The translations under genes and the position numbers were made by a program. Positions 41,334-51,022 of a stretch of 64,000 nt of DNA are shown piece after piece. How positions within the stretch are numbered: position 1 is the stretch's first letter; the number at the start of each line of letters is the position of its first letter. The stretch is from the NCBI GenBank assembly GCA_963777665.1, contig CAVZRJ010000004.1, positions 1 through 64,000 of the forward strand, written 5' to 3'. Source of the stretch: Bog-756 sp963777665. GTDB taxonomy: Bacteria; Actinomycetota; Acidimicrobiia; Acidimicrobiales; RAAP-2. The notes beneath the pieces are model-generated. The model had not been told where the DNA came from. It ran no database searches and saw only the letters and a program-made list of their open reading frames with translations.

Positions 41334-42824
41334 TTATCCGTCGGTGAGCTCGGCCCGGAGCTCCCTCCGGAGGATCTTTCCGGTCTCGGTATAGGGAAGC
41401 TCGGGTCGGAAGACCACGTCATCGGGGGTCCGCGATCCGCGCAGACGCCCCCGGACCCACTCCCTGATCTCGTCCCCGCTGACTGGGATGTCCGGCCGGG
41501 CGACGACCACGGCCACCGTCCGTTGACCCCAGTCGTCGTCGTCGACTCCTACCACGGCGCACTCGGCCACCGCCGGATGGAGCAGGATCGTCTCTTCGAT
41601 CTCCGCCGGCGCGATGTTCTCGCCGCCCCGGATGATCGTGTCGTCGGCGCGACCGGCGATGAAGAGGTAGCCGGCGTCGTCGAGGGACCCGTTGTCCCGG
41701 GTCGCGAACCAGCCGTCCGGGTCGGGAGGGCGATCCGCGCCCAGGTACTCGCCGGAGACCTGCGGGCCGCGCACATGGATCTCCCCCACCACGGACGGCC
41801 CGACCACCGTGCCTGCGGCGTCGCGGATCTGGATCTCCACCCCGGGGACGGCTCTACCCGCCGAGCGCAATCTCGCCCGAACCGAAGCATCCGCGCCCCC
41901 GATACCCAAGCGGTGGTCCTCGGGGCCGAGCAGGGCGATCGTCGACGCTGTCTCGGTGAGACCGTAGGCGTTCACGAACCCGACCTGCGGGAAGGCGCGC
42001 AAGGCCCGCTCGAGGACGGCGATCGGCGTCGCCGAGCCGCCGTAGACGATGGACTCCAACGACGGCGGTGCCGCCCTGCCGGAGGCCTCCAGGGCGTCCA
42101 CGATCCGGGCGAGCATGGTCGGGACGACCATGGCGTTGGTGACCCCCTCCCGTTCGACCAGTGAGAGCCACTCGTCGGGGTCGAACGCGTCGAGGTAGAT
42201 CACCCGCCGCCCCGCGTAGAGGTTGGTCAGCACATGGGCGACGCCGGCGATGTGGTAGGGAGGGACCGCGACCAGTGCTGCGTCCGTCGGCGCCGCCGAG
42301 CAGAACTCGACGGTCCCGAGGACATAGCTGGTGAGGTGCCGGTGCCGCAGGACCACGGCCTTCGGCTCGGAGGTCGTCCCGCTCGTGTACAGCAACACGG
42401 CGATCGCATCGGGGTCGGGGTCGACCGGTTCGACTGCGTCCGAGGACCCGAGATCCATGAACCCCGCAGCGCTGATCGCGTGATACCCGTCTCCGACGAG
42501 ACCGGGGAGCTGATCCTCGGTCGCCACCACCAGGGCCCCTGGATGCCGGGTCAGGATCTCCTTCCTCCGGGTCTCCGCGAGCCGGAAGTTGACGGGGATC
42601 AGGGGGATGCCCGCCGCGGCAGCCGCGAACACCGCGACCGGGAAGGCGAGGCTGTTGGTGGCACCGAACGCGAGGGAGGAGACGCCGCTCCGGGCGAGCG
42701 CGGAGCCGATCCGTAGGGCGCGGTCGCGGAGGTCACCGCTCGTCAGGTCGGTGTCCTCAATGCGGAACGCGACCCGCTCGGGCTCGGCCGAGCTCGCCAT
42801 GTCGAGCAACAGGAGGAGGTTCAT
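41334..42824 (-). CDS. AMP-binding acyl-CoA synthetase
   Basis: A 496-residue ATP-dependent ligase that activates a carboxylic acid to its CoA thioester. It shows the adenylation P-loop LLYTSGTTSEPKAVVLRH, the VNAYGLTETAST motif, GYLFIAGRADDTIIRGGENI (hinge), and the C-terminal lysine in ETGKILRRELRAEL. Somewhat short but complete. The acid is unknown; medium-chain, steroid side-chain or aromatic acids are all possible. It lies 43 bases after the SDR 42868-43632 in the same direction, so the two are likely one transcript. Confidence 0.92.
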   Translation of the reverse strand: MNLLLLLDMASSAEPERVAFRIEDTDLTSGDLRDRALRIGSALARSGVSSLAFGATNSLAFPVAVFAAAAAGIPLIPVNFRLAETRRKEILTRHPGALVVATEDQLPGLVGDGYHAISAAGFMDLGSSDAVEPVDPDPDAIAVLLYTSGTTSEPKAVVLRHRHLTSYVLGTVEFCSAAPTDAALVAVPPYHIAGVAHVLTNLYAGRRVIYLDAFDPDEWLSLVEREGVTNAMVVPTMLARIVDALEASGRAAPPSLESIVYGGSATPIAVLERALRAFPQVGFVNAYGLTETASTIALLGPEDHRLGIGGADASVRARLRSAGRAVPGVEIQIRDAAGTVVGPSVVGEIHVRGPQVSGEYLGADRPPDPDGWFATRDNGSLDDAGYLFIAGRADDTIIRGGENIAPAEIEETILLHPAVAECAVVGVDDDDWGQRTVAVVVARPDIPVSGDEIREWVRGRLRGSRTPDDVVFRPELPYTETGKILRRELRAELTDG

Positions 42825-42867
42825 CCCACCGCCCGCCCGAGGTCACCACTGGGTGCACCGACCACGG

Positions 42868-43632
42868 TCATTTCGGAGCGAACCGTTGGCCGGCGTCGAG
42901 CCGGATCGTCCCTCCGTTGAGCATCGGGTTCTCAACGATGGCGGCCACCAGCTTGGCGTACTCCTCGGGACGCCCCATCCGCTTGGGGAAGGCGGCATCG
43001 GCGGTCAGCCGGTCGGCAAAGTCGTCGGGGATTCCCGAGGTGATCCCGGTGAGGAAGAGGCTCGGCGCGATGGTATCGACCCGGATCCCGTAGGACCCCA
43101 GCTCGCGGGCCATGGTGAGCGTCATCCCAGCGATGCCGGCCTTTGCGGCGGCGTAGGCGACCTGTCCGATCTGGCCTTCGAACGCGGCGATCGACGCGGT
43201 GTTGATGATGACCCCGCGCTCCCCGTCCTCGGGCTCGTTGTGCTCCATGTGCGCAGCCTGGAGGCGGTTGAGGTTGAACGTCGCGATGAGATTGAGCTCG
43301 ATCACCGCCCGGAAGTCGTCCAGCGGATGCGGTCCCGACTTGCTCAGTGTCTTCTTGGCGATCCCCCCGCCGGCCGTGTTCACGGCGATGTGCAGCCCGC
43401 CGAGCATCTCGACCGCCGCTGCCAGCGCGCGTTCCGTGCCCTCCGCATCGGTCACATCGCAGGGACAGAAGGTGGTGCCGCCACCGAGCTCCGACGCAAC
43501 CGCATCCCCCGCCGAGGTCGGCAGGTCCAGGATCGCCACCGAGGCGCCCCTCTTGAGCAGCAGCTCCGCGCTCGCTCTCGCCATGCCGGACGCCCCACCG
43601 ACGACCACCGCCTTCTTGCCGGCACATTCCAT
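42868..43632 (-). CDS. 3-hydroxyacyl-CoA dehydrogenase type II-like SDR
   Basis: A 254-residue SDR closest in pattern to the HSD17B10/type II 3-hydroxyacyl-CoA dehydrogenases: VVGGASGMARASAELLLKRGASVAILDLP, NTAGGGIAKKTL, GERGVIINTASIAAFEGQIGQVAYAAAKAGIAGMTL (Ser, Tyr, Lys), and RVDTIAPSLFLTGI. It should oxidise a 3-hydroxyacyl-CoA with NAD+. ATG 43632 has GGAGAGG nearby. It precedes the acyl-CoA synthetase in one operon; an inverted repeat shared with the P450 control region lies ~160 bases upstream. Confidence 0.9.
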   Translation of the reverse strand: MECAGKKAVVVGGASGMARASAELLLKRGASVAILDLPTSAGDAVASELGGGTTFCPCDVTDAEGTERALAAAVEMLGGLHIAVNTAGGGIAKKTLSKSGPHPLDDFRAVIELNLIATFNLNRLQAAHMEHNEPEDGERGVIINTASIAAFEGQIGQVAYAAAKAGIAGMTLTMARELGSYGIRVDTIAPSLFLTGITSGIPDDFADRLTADAAFPKRMGRPEEYAKLVAAIVENPMLNGGTIRLDAGQRFAPK

Positions 43633-43791
43633 GTGTCCCTCTCCTCTTCAGCGTCGTTCGTCACTCGGCCCAGTCGGTGCGCGGATCTCGCCCTCGGCCT
43701 CGTCCGAAGAGGCAGTATCGCAGGATCCGGTCGGTGCTCCGGACCGGTCGCGGTCACCGCCTGGCTGGACAGGACGGCCAGACCCACTCAC

Positions 43792-43806
43792 AAGAATCGG
43801 ATTCTC
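43792..43806. promoter_or_regulatory. Inverted repeat upstream of the acyl-CoA SDR operon
   Basis: AAGAATCGGATTCTC contains the perfect palindrome AGAATC-G-GATTCT. It resembles GAGTATCCGATTCTC at 35910-35924. The distance to the gene start is long (~160 bases), so the promoter would have to be well upstream. Confidence 0.4.
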
Positions 43807-43896
43807 AGCGCCCGCGTACGCTAGTCGTCGGGTATTCCGGCCGCCAAAACCCCGAGCGTGTCGCCCGTGCGGAATCCCGCGTCGTTCGGCATCCGG

Positions 43897-44254
43897 CTAC
43901 TCGTCTGAAACCACGGTCGGGACCAGTGGCGACGGGTGGTTCGGCTGGTACAGACCCACCTCACCCGGGAAGTGCGATCTTGGTCACCGATCCCCAACGG
44001 GCCGCCGCGACCTCGGAACACAGGACACCCTTGTCCTCGAGCGCCCGCGTCTCGGCGTCCAGGTCGCCCACCATGAGATAGAGCTCGGCGAGGTTGTCAT
44101 CGGCCGGATGCACGGCCAACTCTGGCGGCGGCAGCGCGAAGATGGGCCAATCGTGGCCGGCGTCCACCGACGGAAATCCGAGGACATCCCTGAAGAAGAT
44201 GCGATCGGCGGCCGCATCCGTGCTGTGCACGATCACGCGGGCACCAAAGATCAT
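43897..44254 (-). pseudogene. VOC-family protein, frameshifted near the end
   Basis: A glyoxalase/bleomycin-resistance-type single-domain protein. ATG 44254 opens MIFGARVIVHSTDAAADRIFFRDVLGF; DNLAELYLMVGDLDAETRALEDKG is the second half. The frame stops at 43961 directly after KIALPG, but one base out of frame the expected family ending continues: GEVGLYQPNHPSP to a stop at 43897. A 1-base deletion near 43970 (run of C/G) explains this. Without the last strand, the Glu metal ligand in GLYQP-type endings would be lost. It is 19 bases from tRNA-Asn. Confidence 0.65.
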
Positions 44255-44272
44255 CGTGGCTCCGGTGATTTG

Positions 44273-44345
44273 CTCCGGGGGTGAGACTCGAACTCACAAC
44301 CTAGCGGTTAACAGCCGCTCGCTCTGCCGATTGAGCTACCCCGGA
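44273..44345 (-). tRNA. tRNA-Asn (anticodon GTT)
   Basis: Cloverleaf on the minus strand: acceptor TCCGGGG/CCCCGGA, D-arm AGCTCAATCGGCAGAGCG, anticodon stem GCGG/CCGC with loop CTGTTAA (GTT), T-arm TGTGAGTTCGAGTCTCAC, discriminator G. No encoded CCA. Confidence 0.95.
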
Positions 44346-44469
44346 TCCAGGCCCACCACTGCGGGATCCGCACTGGGATCCGGCCTGGCGTGCGAGTGGA
44401 GATTAGCCCGTCGCCACCGGCCTGACGGTGGGAGATGCACGGCGGCGCGAACCGGGGCACAATGACGCG

Positions 44470-44772
44470 ATGAAGACACCGGTCGCCGCCGCCGCGGCGT
44501 TCTGCGTGGGCTACGCCCTGGGTTCGCGGGGTGCCGGCGGCCAGCGGCTCCGGGTGGTCGGGCGGGCCGGACGGGGTGCCCCGGTGGCGGGCACCACCGG
44601 CCTGGTGGGCACCAAGGCCCGGGCGGTCGTCCTGCTGGGGGCCGAGCGGGTCCGGGACACCATCGGGGTTCGCCTCGGATGGCGCGACGGCGACGAGGCC
44701 GCGGACGCCCTGGTGATCGAGATGGCCGGCGACCTGGCCTCGGCACTCAAGGGACGACGGATCTCCGCCTGA
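44470..44772 (+). CDS. Small hypothetical protein
   Basis: A 100-residue Ala/Gly/Arg-rich protein. The first ~20 residues (MKTPVAAAAAFCVGYALGSR) form a short hydrophobic stretch like an uncleaved anchor of the YtxH type, followed by basic GQRLRVVGRAGRGAPV, then LVGTKARAVVLLGAERVRDTIGVRLGW and an acidic helix ADALVIEMAGDLASALKG. Function unknown. ATG 44470 is preceded by a weak site. It converges on rpoD with a terminator-like cruciform between. Confidence 0.55.
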   Translation: MKTPVAAAAAFCVGYALGSRGAGGQRLRVVGRAGRGAPVAGTTGLVGTKARAVVLLGAERVRDTIGVRLGWRDGDEAADALVIEMAGDLASALKGRRISA

Positions 44773-44804
44773 CCGCTCGTGAGCGGCCGGCTGGAGCGCC
44801 GGTC
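44771..44804. terminator. Bidirectional terminator-like structure before rpoD's end
   Basis: CCGCT-CGTG-AGCGG (44773-44786) and CCGGC-TGGAGC-GCCGG (44787-44802) lie side by side and are enclosed by GACCG/CGGTC. The structure fills the gap between two convergent genes. Confidence 0.45.
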
Positions 44805-46245
44805 AGTCCTCTTCGAGGTAGTCGCGGAGCAGCTGGGCCGACTCCGGGCGTCGCAGCTTTGCGAGGGTCTTCGCCTCGATCTGGCGGATCCGCTCACGGG
44901 TCACGCCGAATGCCTGCCCGACCTCCTCGAGGGTCCTGATCTTGCCGTCCTCGAGCCCGAACCGGAGCCGGACCACGTCCTGCTCGCGGGGCGAGAGATG
45001 GCCGAGCGCCTCGCGCAGCGCGTCGTCGAGCATCATCCGGGCCGCGGCGTCGTCGGGAACCACCGCTTCGCGGTCCTCGATGAGGTCGGACAGGCTGAAG
45101 TCGTCCTCGTCACCCATGGGCTGCTCGAGCGACACCGTGTCCTGGTTGATCCGCTGGATCTCCCGCACCTTGTCGATGGTGAAGTCGACTCGGCCGGCGA
45201 CCTCCTCGGCGCTCGGCTCGCGACCGAGCTCCTGGAGCAGCTGGCGCTGGGCCCACACCACCTTGTTGATGGTCTCGACCATGTGCACCGGGATACGGAT
45301 GGTCCTGGCCTGATCGGCGATGGCGCGGGTGATCGCCTGGCGGATCCACCAGGTCGCATACGTCGAGAACTTGAACCCCTTTGTGTGGTCGAACTTCTCG
45401 ACGGCCCGCATGAGCCCGAGGTTCCCCTCCTGGATGAGGTCGAGGAACGCGAGGCCCCGGTTGCGGTAGCGCTTGGCGATCGACACCACCAGTCGGAGGT
45501 TCGCCTCGATGAGCGCCTCCTTGGCCTGTTGGCCGCGCCGCACGGCCAGCCGGTCGGTGGAGCGTTCGGTTCGGGTGACCGGGGGGTCCGTCATCTCGTC
45601 GGTTGCCAACCGTGCCGCGGCCTCGTTCCCGGCAAGGATCCGCTCGGCCAGCTCCACCTCGAGCGAGGCGTCGAGAAGCTTCACCTTGCCGATCTCCTTC
45701 AGGTACATGTGGACCGGATCGGCGGTCGAGCCCCGGAAGCTGTCCCCCTCGCCGAACCCGTCGCTCGCCGTGCTCCGTGCAGCGCGCGGCTTCCTCGGAG
45801 CCCGGGGCCGTGCGACCAGAGCCTCCGTCGCGGCGGCGGGGCCGCTGCCGTTGGGGTGGGCGCTCACGGGGCCCGGCTCGGGCACCACGAGAACCTCGAG
45901 GGTGGCCACCTCCTCGCCCTCCCCCGTCGGGTAGCACTCGCGCAGGTGCCCGGAGACCTCATCGGCGACTGCGACGGACATCGGGACGATGGTCGTCTCG
46001 CCGGTGTCGTAGGTGAACTCGATCCCGGCTGCGCGGATCCGCTCGACGACCCCGGTGATGAGGTCGGCGCTGAGCTCGACCGACCGGAGCACCGTCATCA
46101 CCTCGTCCTGGGTCAGGCCACCCTGGAGACGTCCCCGCTGGATCAGGGCTTCGAACTGGTCGACCGGGAGCACGTCGAGCGGCGACAACCCGGCATCCTC
46201 GTTGGCCGGGATGTGACGCGGCGGGACCGCGTGCCTGGCCGTCAT
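44803..46245 (-). CDS. rpoD: RNA polymerase primary sigma factor
   Basis: A 480-residue sigma-70 group 1 factor that directs RNA polymerase to housekeeping promoters. Region 1.1 lies at ~10-90 (LPVDQFEALIQRGRLQGGLTQDEVMTVL), followed by a variable Pro/Ala-rich linker to ~160. Region 1.2 is DPVHMYLKEIGKVKLL; region 2 ALIEANLRLVVSIAKRYRNRGLAFLDLIQEGNLGLMRAVEKFDHTKGFKFSTYATWWIRQAITRAI; region 3 IRIPVHMVETINK; region 4 ends TLEEVGQAFGVTRERIRQIEAKTLAKLR. The complete set and spacing mark the essential sigma. Its ATG overlaps the dnaG stop (ATGA), preserving the classic dnaG-rpoD pair. Confidence 0.96.
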   Translation of the reverse strand: MTARHAVPPRHIPANEDAGLSPLDVLPVDQFEALIQRGRLQGGLTQDEVMTVLRSVELSADLITGVVERIRAAGIEFTYDTGETTIVPMSVAVADEVSGHLRECYPTGEGEEVATLEVLVVPEPGPVSAHPNGSGPAAATEALVARPRAPRKPRAARSTASDGFGEGDSFRGSTADPVHMYLKEIGKVKLLDASLEVELAERILAGNEAAARLATDEMTDPPVTRTERSTDRLAVRRGQQAKEALIEANLRLVVSIAKRYRNRGLAFLDLIQEGNLGLMRAVEKFDHTKGFKFSTYATWWIRQAITRAIADQARTIRIPVHMVETINKVVWAQRQLLQELGREPSAEEVAGRVDFTIDKVREIQRINQDTVSLEQPMGDEDDFSLSDLIEDREAVVPDDAAARMMLDDALREALGHLSPREQDVVRLRFGLEDGKIRTLEEVGQAFGVTRERIRQIEAKTLAKLRRPESAQLLRDYLEED

Positions 46246-48086
46246 CCCCCGTGCCCCGTTCCGATCATCTGCGACCTCACCACGAGCCAGGCTACCAACC
46301 TGTTCGACGCCACCGCCGCGGTGCGGGGATCGTCCAGCTCCTGGAGCCAGGCGGCAACCGAAGCGGCCTCCTCCATGGCTGGTGTCGAGCTCCGGGCCTC
46401 GACGGTCAGGACCGGGAGCTCACGGCGCACGACGTCTCGGACCAGCTGGGCCACCACCTCGTCGGGATCGGACCGGGGCTCCTCGACGGTCAAGCGCACG
46501 AGCAGGGCCTGGACCTCCGGTGCAGCCTCGTCGATGGCCCGATGCAAATCGTCGGCCTCGACCAGAGCCTCGAATGCAGAACGCTGCACCGGGTCGCTGA
46601 ACAGCGCGGCCTCCAGTCGGTCGCCGACCTCCTCTGGTCGGTGGATGGCCAGGCGCAGCGCCTCGAGCCCGGGGCGGAACTCGCGCACCGCGGCGCCGTC
46701 GGCGCGACGGGACACTCGCACGGCAGGGCCGTCGGGGCCGTCGACCGGACCGGGGGACGGCCGGCGGCCTTGTGCCTCCGCACCGTCCGGCGGGGACTGC
46801 GGACCCTGCCGACGGATGCGCTCGAGGCGGTCCCGGAGCGAGGCCGGCTCCAGGTGACACCGTTCGGCGACCCGCATCACGTACTGGTCGCGGACCAGAT
46901 CGTCGGGGTGCTCGGCGACGGCGACGAGCGTGTGGTCCGCCCCCCGGGCCCGGCCCTCCGCGGTCGAGAGGTCGGCGGCATCGAGGATGCGCCCGAGCCG
47001 GAATTCGAGGAAGGGCTTGGCCCCCTCGACAGCGGCGCGCAGGGCCCCGGGATCGCTCCGGGCCAGGTCGGCAGGGTCGGACCCGGGGGCGAGCGCGGCA
47101 ACGGCCACGTCGACCTCGAGGCGACGCTCCCACTCGTAGAAACGGCCTGCGGCCGACTGCCCAGCACCGTCGGCGTCGAAGGCCAGCACGATCCGGGTGG
47201 CGAAGTTCTTGAGCAGGCGCACGTGCTCCTCGGCGAGGGCTGTGCCGCAGGTGGCGATGGCCCGGGGCACCCCGGCCTCGAAGCAGCCGATCACATCGGT
47301 GTAGCCCTCGCAGACCACCACCTCGCCGGTCGAGATGATGTCCTGTTTCGCCCAATTGAGGGCGTAGAGGGTGCGCCGCTTCGAGTAGATCGGCGTCTCC
47401 GAGGAGTTCTTGTACTTGGCCGGATCGGGGCTGCCAGGGAGCACCCGGCCCCCGAAGGCCACAGGATGGCCGGAGGGATCGCAGATCGGGAACAGCACAC
47501 GGGACCGGAAGGCGTCCTGGAGCCGGCCCTTGCGGTTGACGAATCCGAGCCCAGACCCCGTCGCGACCTCCTCGCTCAGCTGCAGCGCGGTACAGAGGGT
47601 GTCCCAGCCGTCCGGGGCCCATCCGAGGCGGAAGCGGCGCACGATCTCCCCCTCGTACCCGCGGCTGCGCAGGTAGTCGCGGGCCTGGCCGGCATCTGCT
47701 CCGGTCAGCAGCCGCTGGTGGTACCACTCCGTGGCACCCTCCATGGCGTCGAGGAAGATCTTGCGGCGCTGGCCGTGGCGTCCCGCATCACCGTCCTCCC
47801 GGATGGTGATGCCGGCCCTGTCGGCGAGGCGGCGGACCGCGTCGACGAAGTCGAGATGTTCGGTGGCGCGGACGAACGTGATGGCGTCGCCCCGCTCCTG
47901 GCATCCGAAGCAGTAGTAGAGCCCGGCTTCGGCGTTGACGCTGAACGAGGGCGTCTTCTCGCCGTGGAACGGGCAGAGCCCCACCCACCGCTGTCCCTGG
48001 CGTTTGAGCGCTGCGTGCTCCCCGACCAGAGCCACGATGTCCGTCGCAGCCCGGACCCGGGCCACGTCCTCGTCGGGAATGCCCAT
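46242..48086 (-). CDS. dnaG: DNA primase
   Basis: A 614-residue enzyme that synthesises RNA primers at the replication fork. The N-terminal CHC2 zinc finger is CPFHGEKTPSFSVNAEAGLYYCFGC (~38-62). The RNA polymerase core holds RFRLGWAPDGWDTL and GGRVLPGSPDPAKYKNSSETPIYSKRRTLY. The TOPRIM domain has VVVCEGYTDVIGCFEAGVP and AFDADGAG. A C-terminal helicase-interaction region follows at ~440-614. ATG 48086 is the natural family start; upstream in-frame codons are Arg/Pro low complexity. It overlaps rpoD by four bases. Confidence 0.95.
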   Translation of the reverse strand: MGIPDEDVARVRAATDIVALVGEHAALKRQGQRWVGLCPFHGEKTPSFSVNAEAGLYYCFGCQERGDAITFVRATEHLDFVDAVRRLADRAGITIREDGDAGRHGQRRKIFLDAMEGATEWYHQRLLTGADAGQARDYLRSRGYEGEIVRRFRLGWAPDGWDTLCTALQLSEEVATGSGLGFVNRKGRLQDAFRSRVLFPICDPSGHPVAFGGRVLPGSPDPAKYKNSSETPIYSKRRTLYALNWAKQDIISTGEVVVCEGYTDVIGCFEAGVPRAIATCGTALAEEHVRLLKNFATRIVLAFDADGAGQSAAGRFYEWERRLEVDVAVAALAPGSDPADLARSDPGALRAAVEGAKPFLEFRLGRILDAADLSTAEGRARGADHTLVAVAEHPDDLVRDQYVMRVAERCHLEPASLRDRLERIRRQGPQSPPDGAEAQGRRPSPGPVDGPDGPAVRVSRRADGAAVREFRPGLEALRLAIHRPEEVGDRLEAALFSDPVQRSAFEALVEADDLHRAIDEAAPEVQALLVRLTVEEPRSDPDEVVAQLVRDVVRRELPVLTVEARSSTPAMEEAASVAAWLQELDDPRTAAVASNRLVAWLVVRSQMIGTGHGG

Positions 48087-48165
48087 GGATGGACGGTACC
48101 GCGTCCGCTCGACTGACCGATCCGGAGGCCGCCGAACCCGCGGCTGCTCCAGGACGGGGTCCCGC

Positions 48166-51022
48166 CTACCTCGCCGAGCGGCCGCGGCCCCTGGCTGCCG
48201 GAGCGGCGGACCTGCCCGCCGATCGGGCGGCCGTGGCCTCCTTGGCCGTGGCCTTCTTGGCCTTGGCCTTCTTGGCCGTGGCCCTCCCCGAGGCACCATT
48301 CGCCCGGGCGGCAGGCGCCGTCTTGGTCTTCGCTCCGATGGCGGCATCGCCGGAGAGCACGGCCTGGGCGGCAGCCAGCCGGGCGATCGGCACCCGGAAC
48401 GGCGAGCAGCTCACGTAGTCGAGCCCGGCGGCCGCGAACGTCGCGATCGACTCGGGATCGCCACCGTGCTCGCCGCAGACCCCGACCTTGAGGGTCGGCC
48501 GCACGGCCCGGCCGCGCTCGACCCCGAGGCGGACCAGCTCGCCGACGCCGTCCGGATCGACCACCTCGAAGGGATTCCGCTTGAGGAGGCCCTCCTCGAG
48601 GTAGGCCGACATCATCCGACCCTCGACGTCGTCGCGGCTGAACCCGAAGGTCATCTGGGTCAGGTCGTTCGTGCCGAAGGAGAAGAAGTCGGCGACTTCG
48701 GCGATCTCGCCGGCACGGAGCGCGGCCCGCGGCGTCTCGATCATCGTCCCGATGAGCACCTCGAGCGAGCCCGTCGTCCGCACGGAGCCCCTGGCGCGGG
48801 CGGCCGTGGCTGCGGGCGCCAGCTCTGCCGCCGTCTCGGCCTCGGCGATCGCGCCCTCCACCCACGAACGGGCCAGGGCCATCTCCTCGCGGCTCACGGT
48901 CAGGGGGATCATGATCTCCACGATCGGGTGCCCTCCGGCCGCCACCCGGTCGAGGGCGGCCTCCATCAGGGCCCGCACCTGCATCGCGTACAACCCCGGC
49001 TTGATCACCCCGAGACGCACCCCGCGGGTGCCGAGCATCGGGTTGACCTCGTGCCAGCTCTTGGCCGCCTCGTAGAGCTCGGCCTCCTCGTCGGTCAGCC
49101 CGACGGTCGCCTCCTTGACGGCCAGCTCCTGGGTGTCGGGCAGGAACTCGTGCAACGGCGGGTCGAGCAGTCGGATGGTGACCGGCAGTCCGTCCATGGC
49201 CTCGAGGATCGACTCGAAGTCGGTCCGTTGCGCGAGGCGGAGGGCCTCGAGGGCGGCCTCCTCCTCGACCTCGGTCGCCGCCAGGATCATCCTCCGCACC
49301 ACCGGGAGCCGGTCCTCGGCGAGGAACATGTGCTCGGTCCGGCAGAGTCCGATGCCTTCGGCTCCGTGGGCGCGGGCGTTTGCCGCGTCGGCCCCGTTGT
49401 CGGCGTTCGCCCGCACGCCGAGGTGTCCGGACCGGACGTCGTCGGCCCAACCGAGGATCGTCGCGAACTCCGGGGGCGTCTCGCCCTGGATGACCGGGAC
49501 CTGGCCCAGCACCACGGTGCCGTTCGTGCCGTCCACCGAGATCCACTCCCCCTCGGCCACGACCACGTCGCCGACCGAGAAGGACCCGGTGCCGATGCGC
49601 AGGGACTCGGCGCCGACAACCGCCGGCTTGCCCCAGCCGCGGGCCACGACGGCCGCGTGGCTGACCAGCCCACCGCGGGCGGTCAGGATCCCTTTGGCGG
49701 CCAGCATCCCGTGCACGTCCTCGGGTGAGGTCTCACTGCGCACGAGGACGACCGACTCGCCCCGCGCCGCTGCCTCCTGCGCGTCGTCCGCGGTCAGGTA
49801 CACCCGGCCGACGGCGGCCCCGGGCGACGCCGCCAGACCCTTGACCAGCACAGGGTGCCCGGTCGAGGCGAACCGCGGATGGAGGACCTGCTCGAGGTGC
49901 TCGCCGGTGATCCGGCCGAGGGCTTCCTCCTTGGAGAGCGCCATCGACCGCTCCCCCACCATGTCGACGGCCATCCGGAGCGCGGCCCGGCCGGTGCGCT
50001 TGCCCACCCGGGTCTGGAGCATCCACAGCTTGCCCTGCTCGATGGTGAACTCGGTGTCGCACATGTCGCGGTAGTGGTGCTCGAGCCGGGCGAAGATCGC
50101 GAGCAGCTCCTTGTGGATGGCCGGGAAGCGGTCGCGGAGCGCCGACAGTGGCTCGGTGTTCCGGATCCCCGCCACCACGTCCTCGCCCTGCGCGTTGACC
50201 AGGAAGTCGCCGTACTCGCCCACCGCCCCGGTCGCGGGGTCGCGGGTGAAGCCGACGCCGGTGCCGGAGTTGTCGTCGCGGTTGCCGAAGACCATCGCCT
50301 GGACGTTGACCGCGGTACCGAGGTCGTGGGCGATCCGCTCCTGCACCCGGTAGGCCACCGCCCGGGGACCGTTCCACGAGGCGAAGACCGCCTCGATGGC
50401 CCCGCGCAGCTGCTCGGCCGGGTCCTGCGGGAAGGGCGAGCCGGTGTGCCGTTCGACGATCTGTTGGTAGGCGTCGACCAGGTAGTGCAACAGCTCGATG
50501 GGGATCCCGGCGTCCGAGGAGGTCCCGGCCAGCTCCTTGGCCGCGTCGAGCAGCGTGTCGAATTCCGCCGACGGGACGTCCAGCACGATCCGGCCGTACA
50601 TGGCAACGAAGCGCCGGTAGGAGTCATAGGCGAAGCGCTCGTCGTCGGTCTGCTTGGCCAGTCCCACCACGGAGGCGTCGTTGAGGCCGAGGTTGAGGAC
50701 CGTGTCCATCATGCCCGGCATCGAGAATTTGGCGCCCGACCGGACCGACACCAGGAGGGGGTCGCCCGGATCGCCGATCCGCTTCCCCATCTGCTGCTCC
50801 AGGCGGGCACGTGCCTTGGCGATCTCGCGCGGTCAGCCCCTCCGGCCACCCGTCCTCCATGTAGGTCCGGCACGCGGTGGTGGCGATGGTGAACCCGGGA
50901 GGCACCGGCAGCGCGAGCACCGAGGTCATCTCGGCGAGGTTGGCCCCCTTGCCCCCGAGGAGGTCCTTCATCTCCATCGGAGGCTTGCGGTGCGAGTGGT
51001 CGAAGTCGAAGACGTACGGCAT
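48166..51022 (-). CDS. ppdK: Pyruvate, phosphate dikinase with a frameshift and a basic tail
   Basis: Reversible conversion of pyruvate, ATP and Pi to PEP. The first ~65 residues (ATG 51022, YVFDFDHS ... LGGKGANLAEMTSVL ... DGWPEGLTA) are in one frame. After an extra base at ~50828 the rest continues from EIAKARARLEQQMGKRIGDPGDPLLVSVRSGAKFSMPGMMDT to the end. ATP-grasp domain, phospho-His in ARGGLVSHAAVVARGWGKPAV, the DFFSFGTNDLTQMTFGFSRDD segment and GVCGEHGGDP (catalytic Cys) are all present. The last ~55 residues, after the normal family end, are Lys/Ala/Arg-rich (KKAKAKKATAKEATAARS), like a histone H1 tail. The frameshift may be an assembly error because the remainder is intact. Confidence 0.85.
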
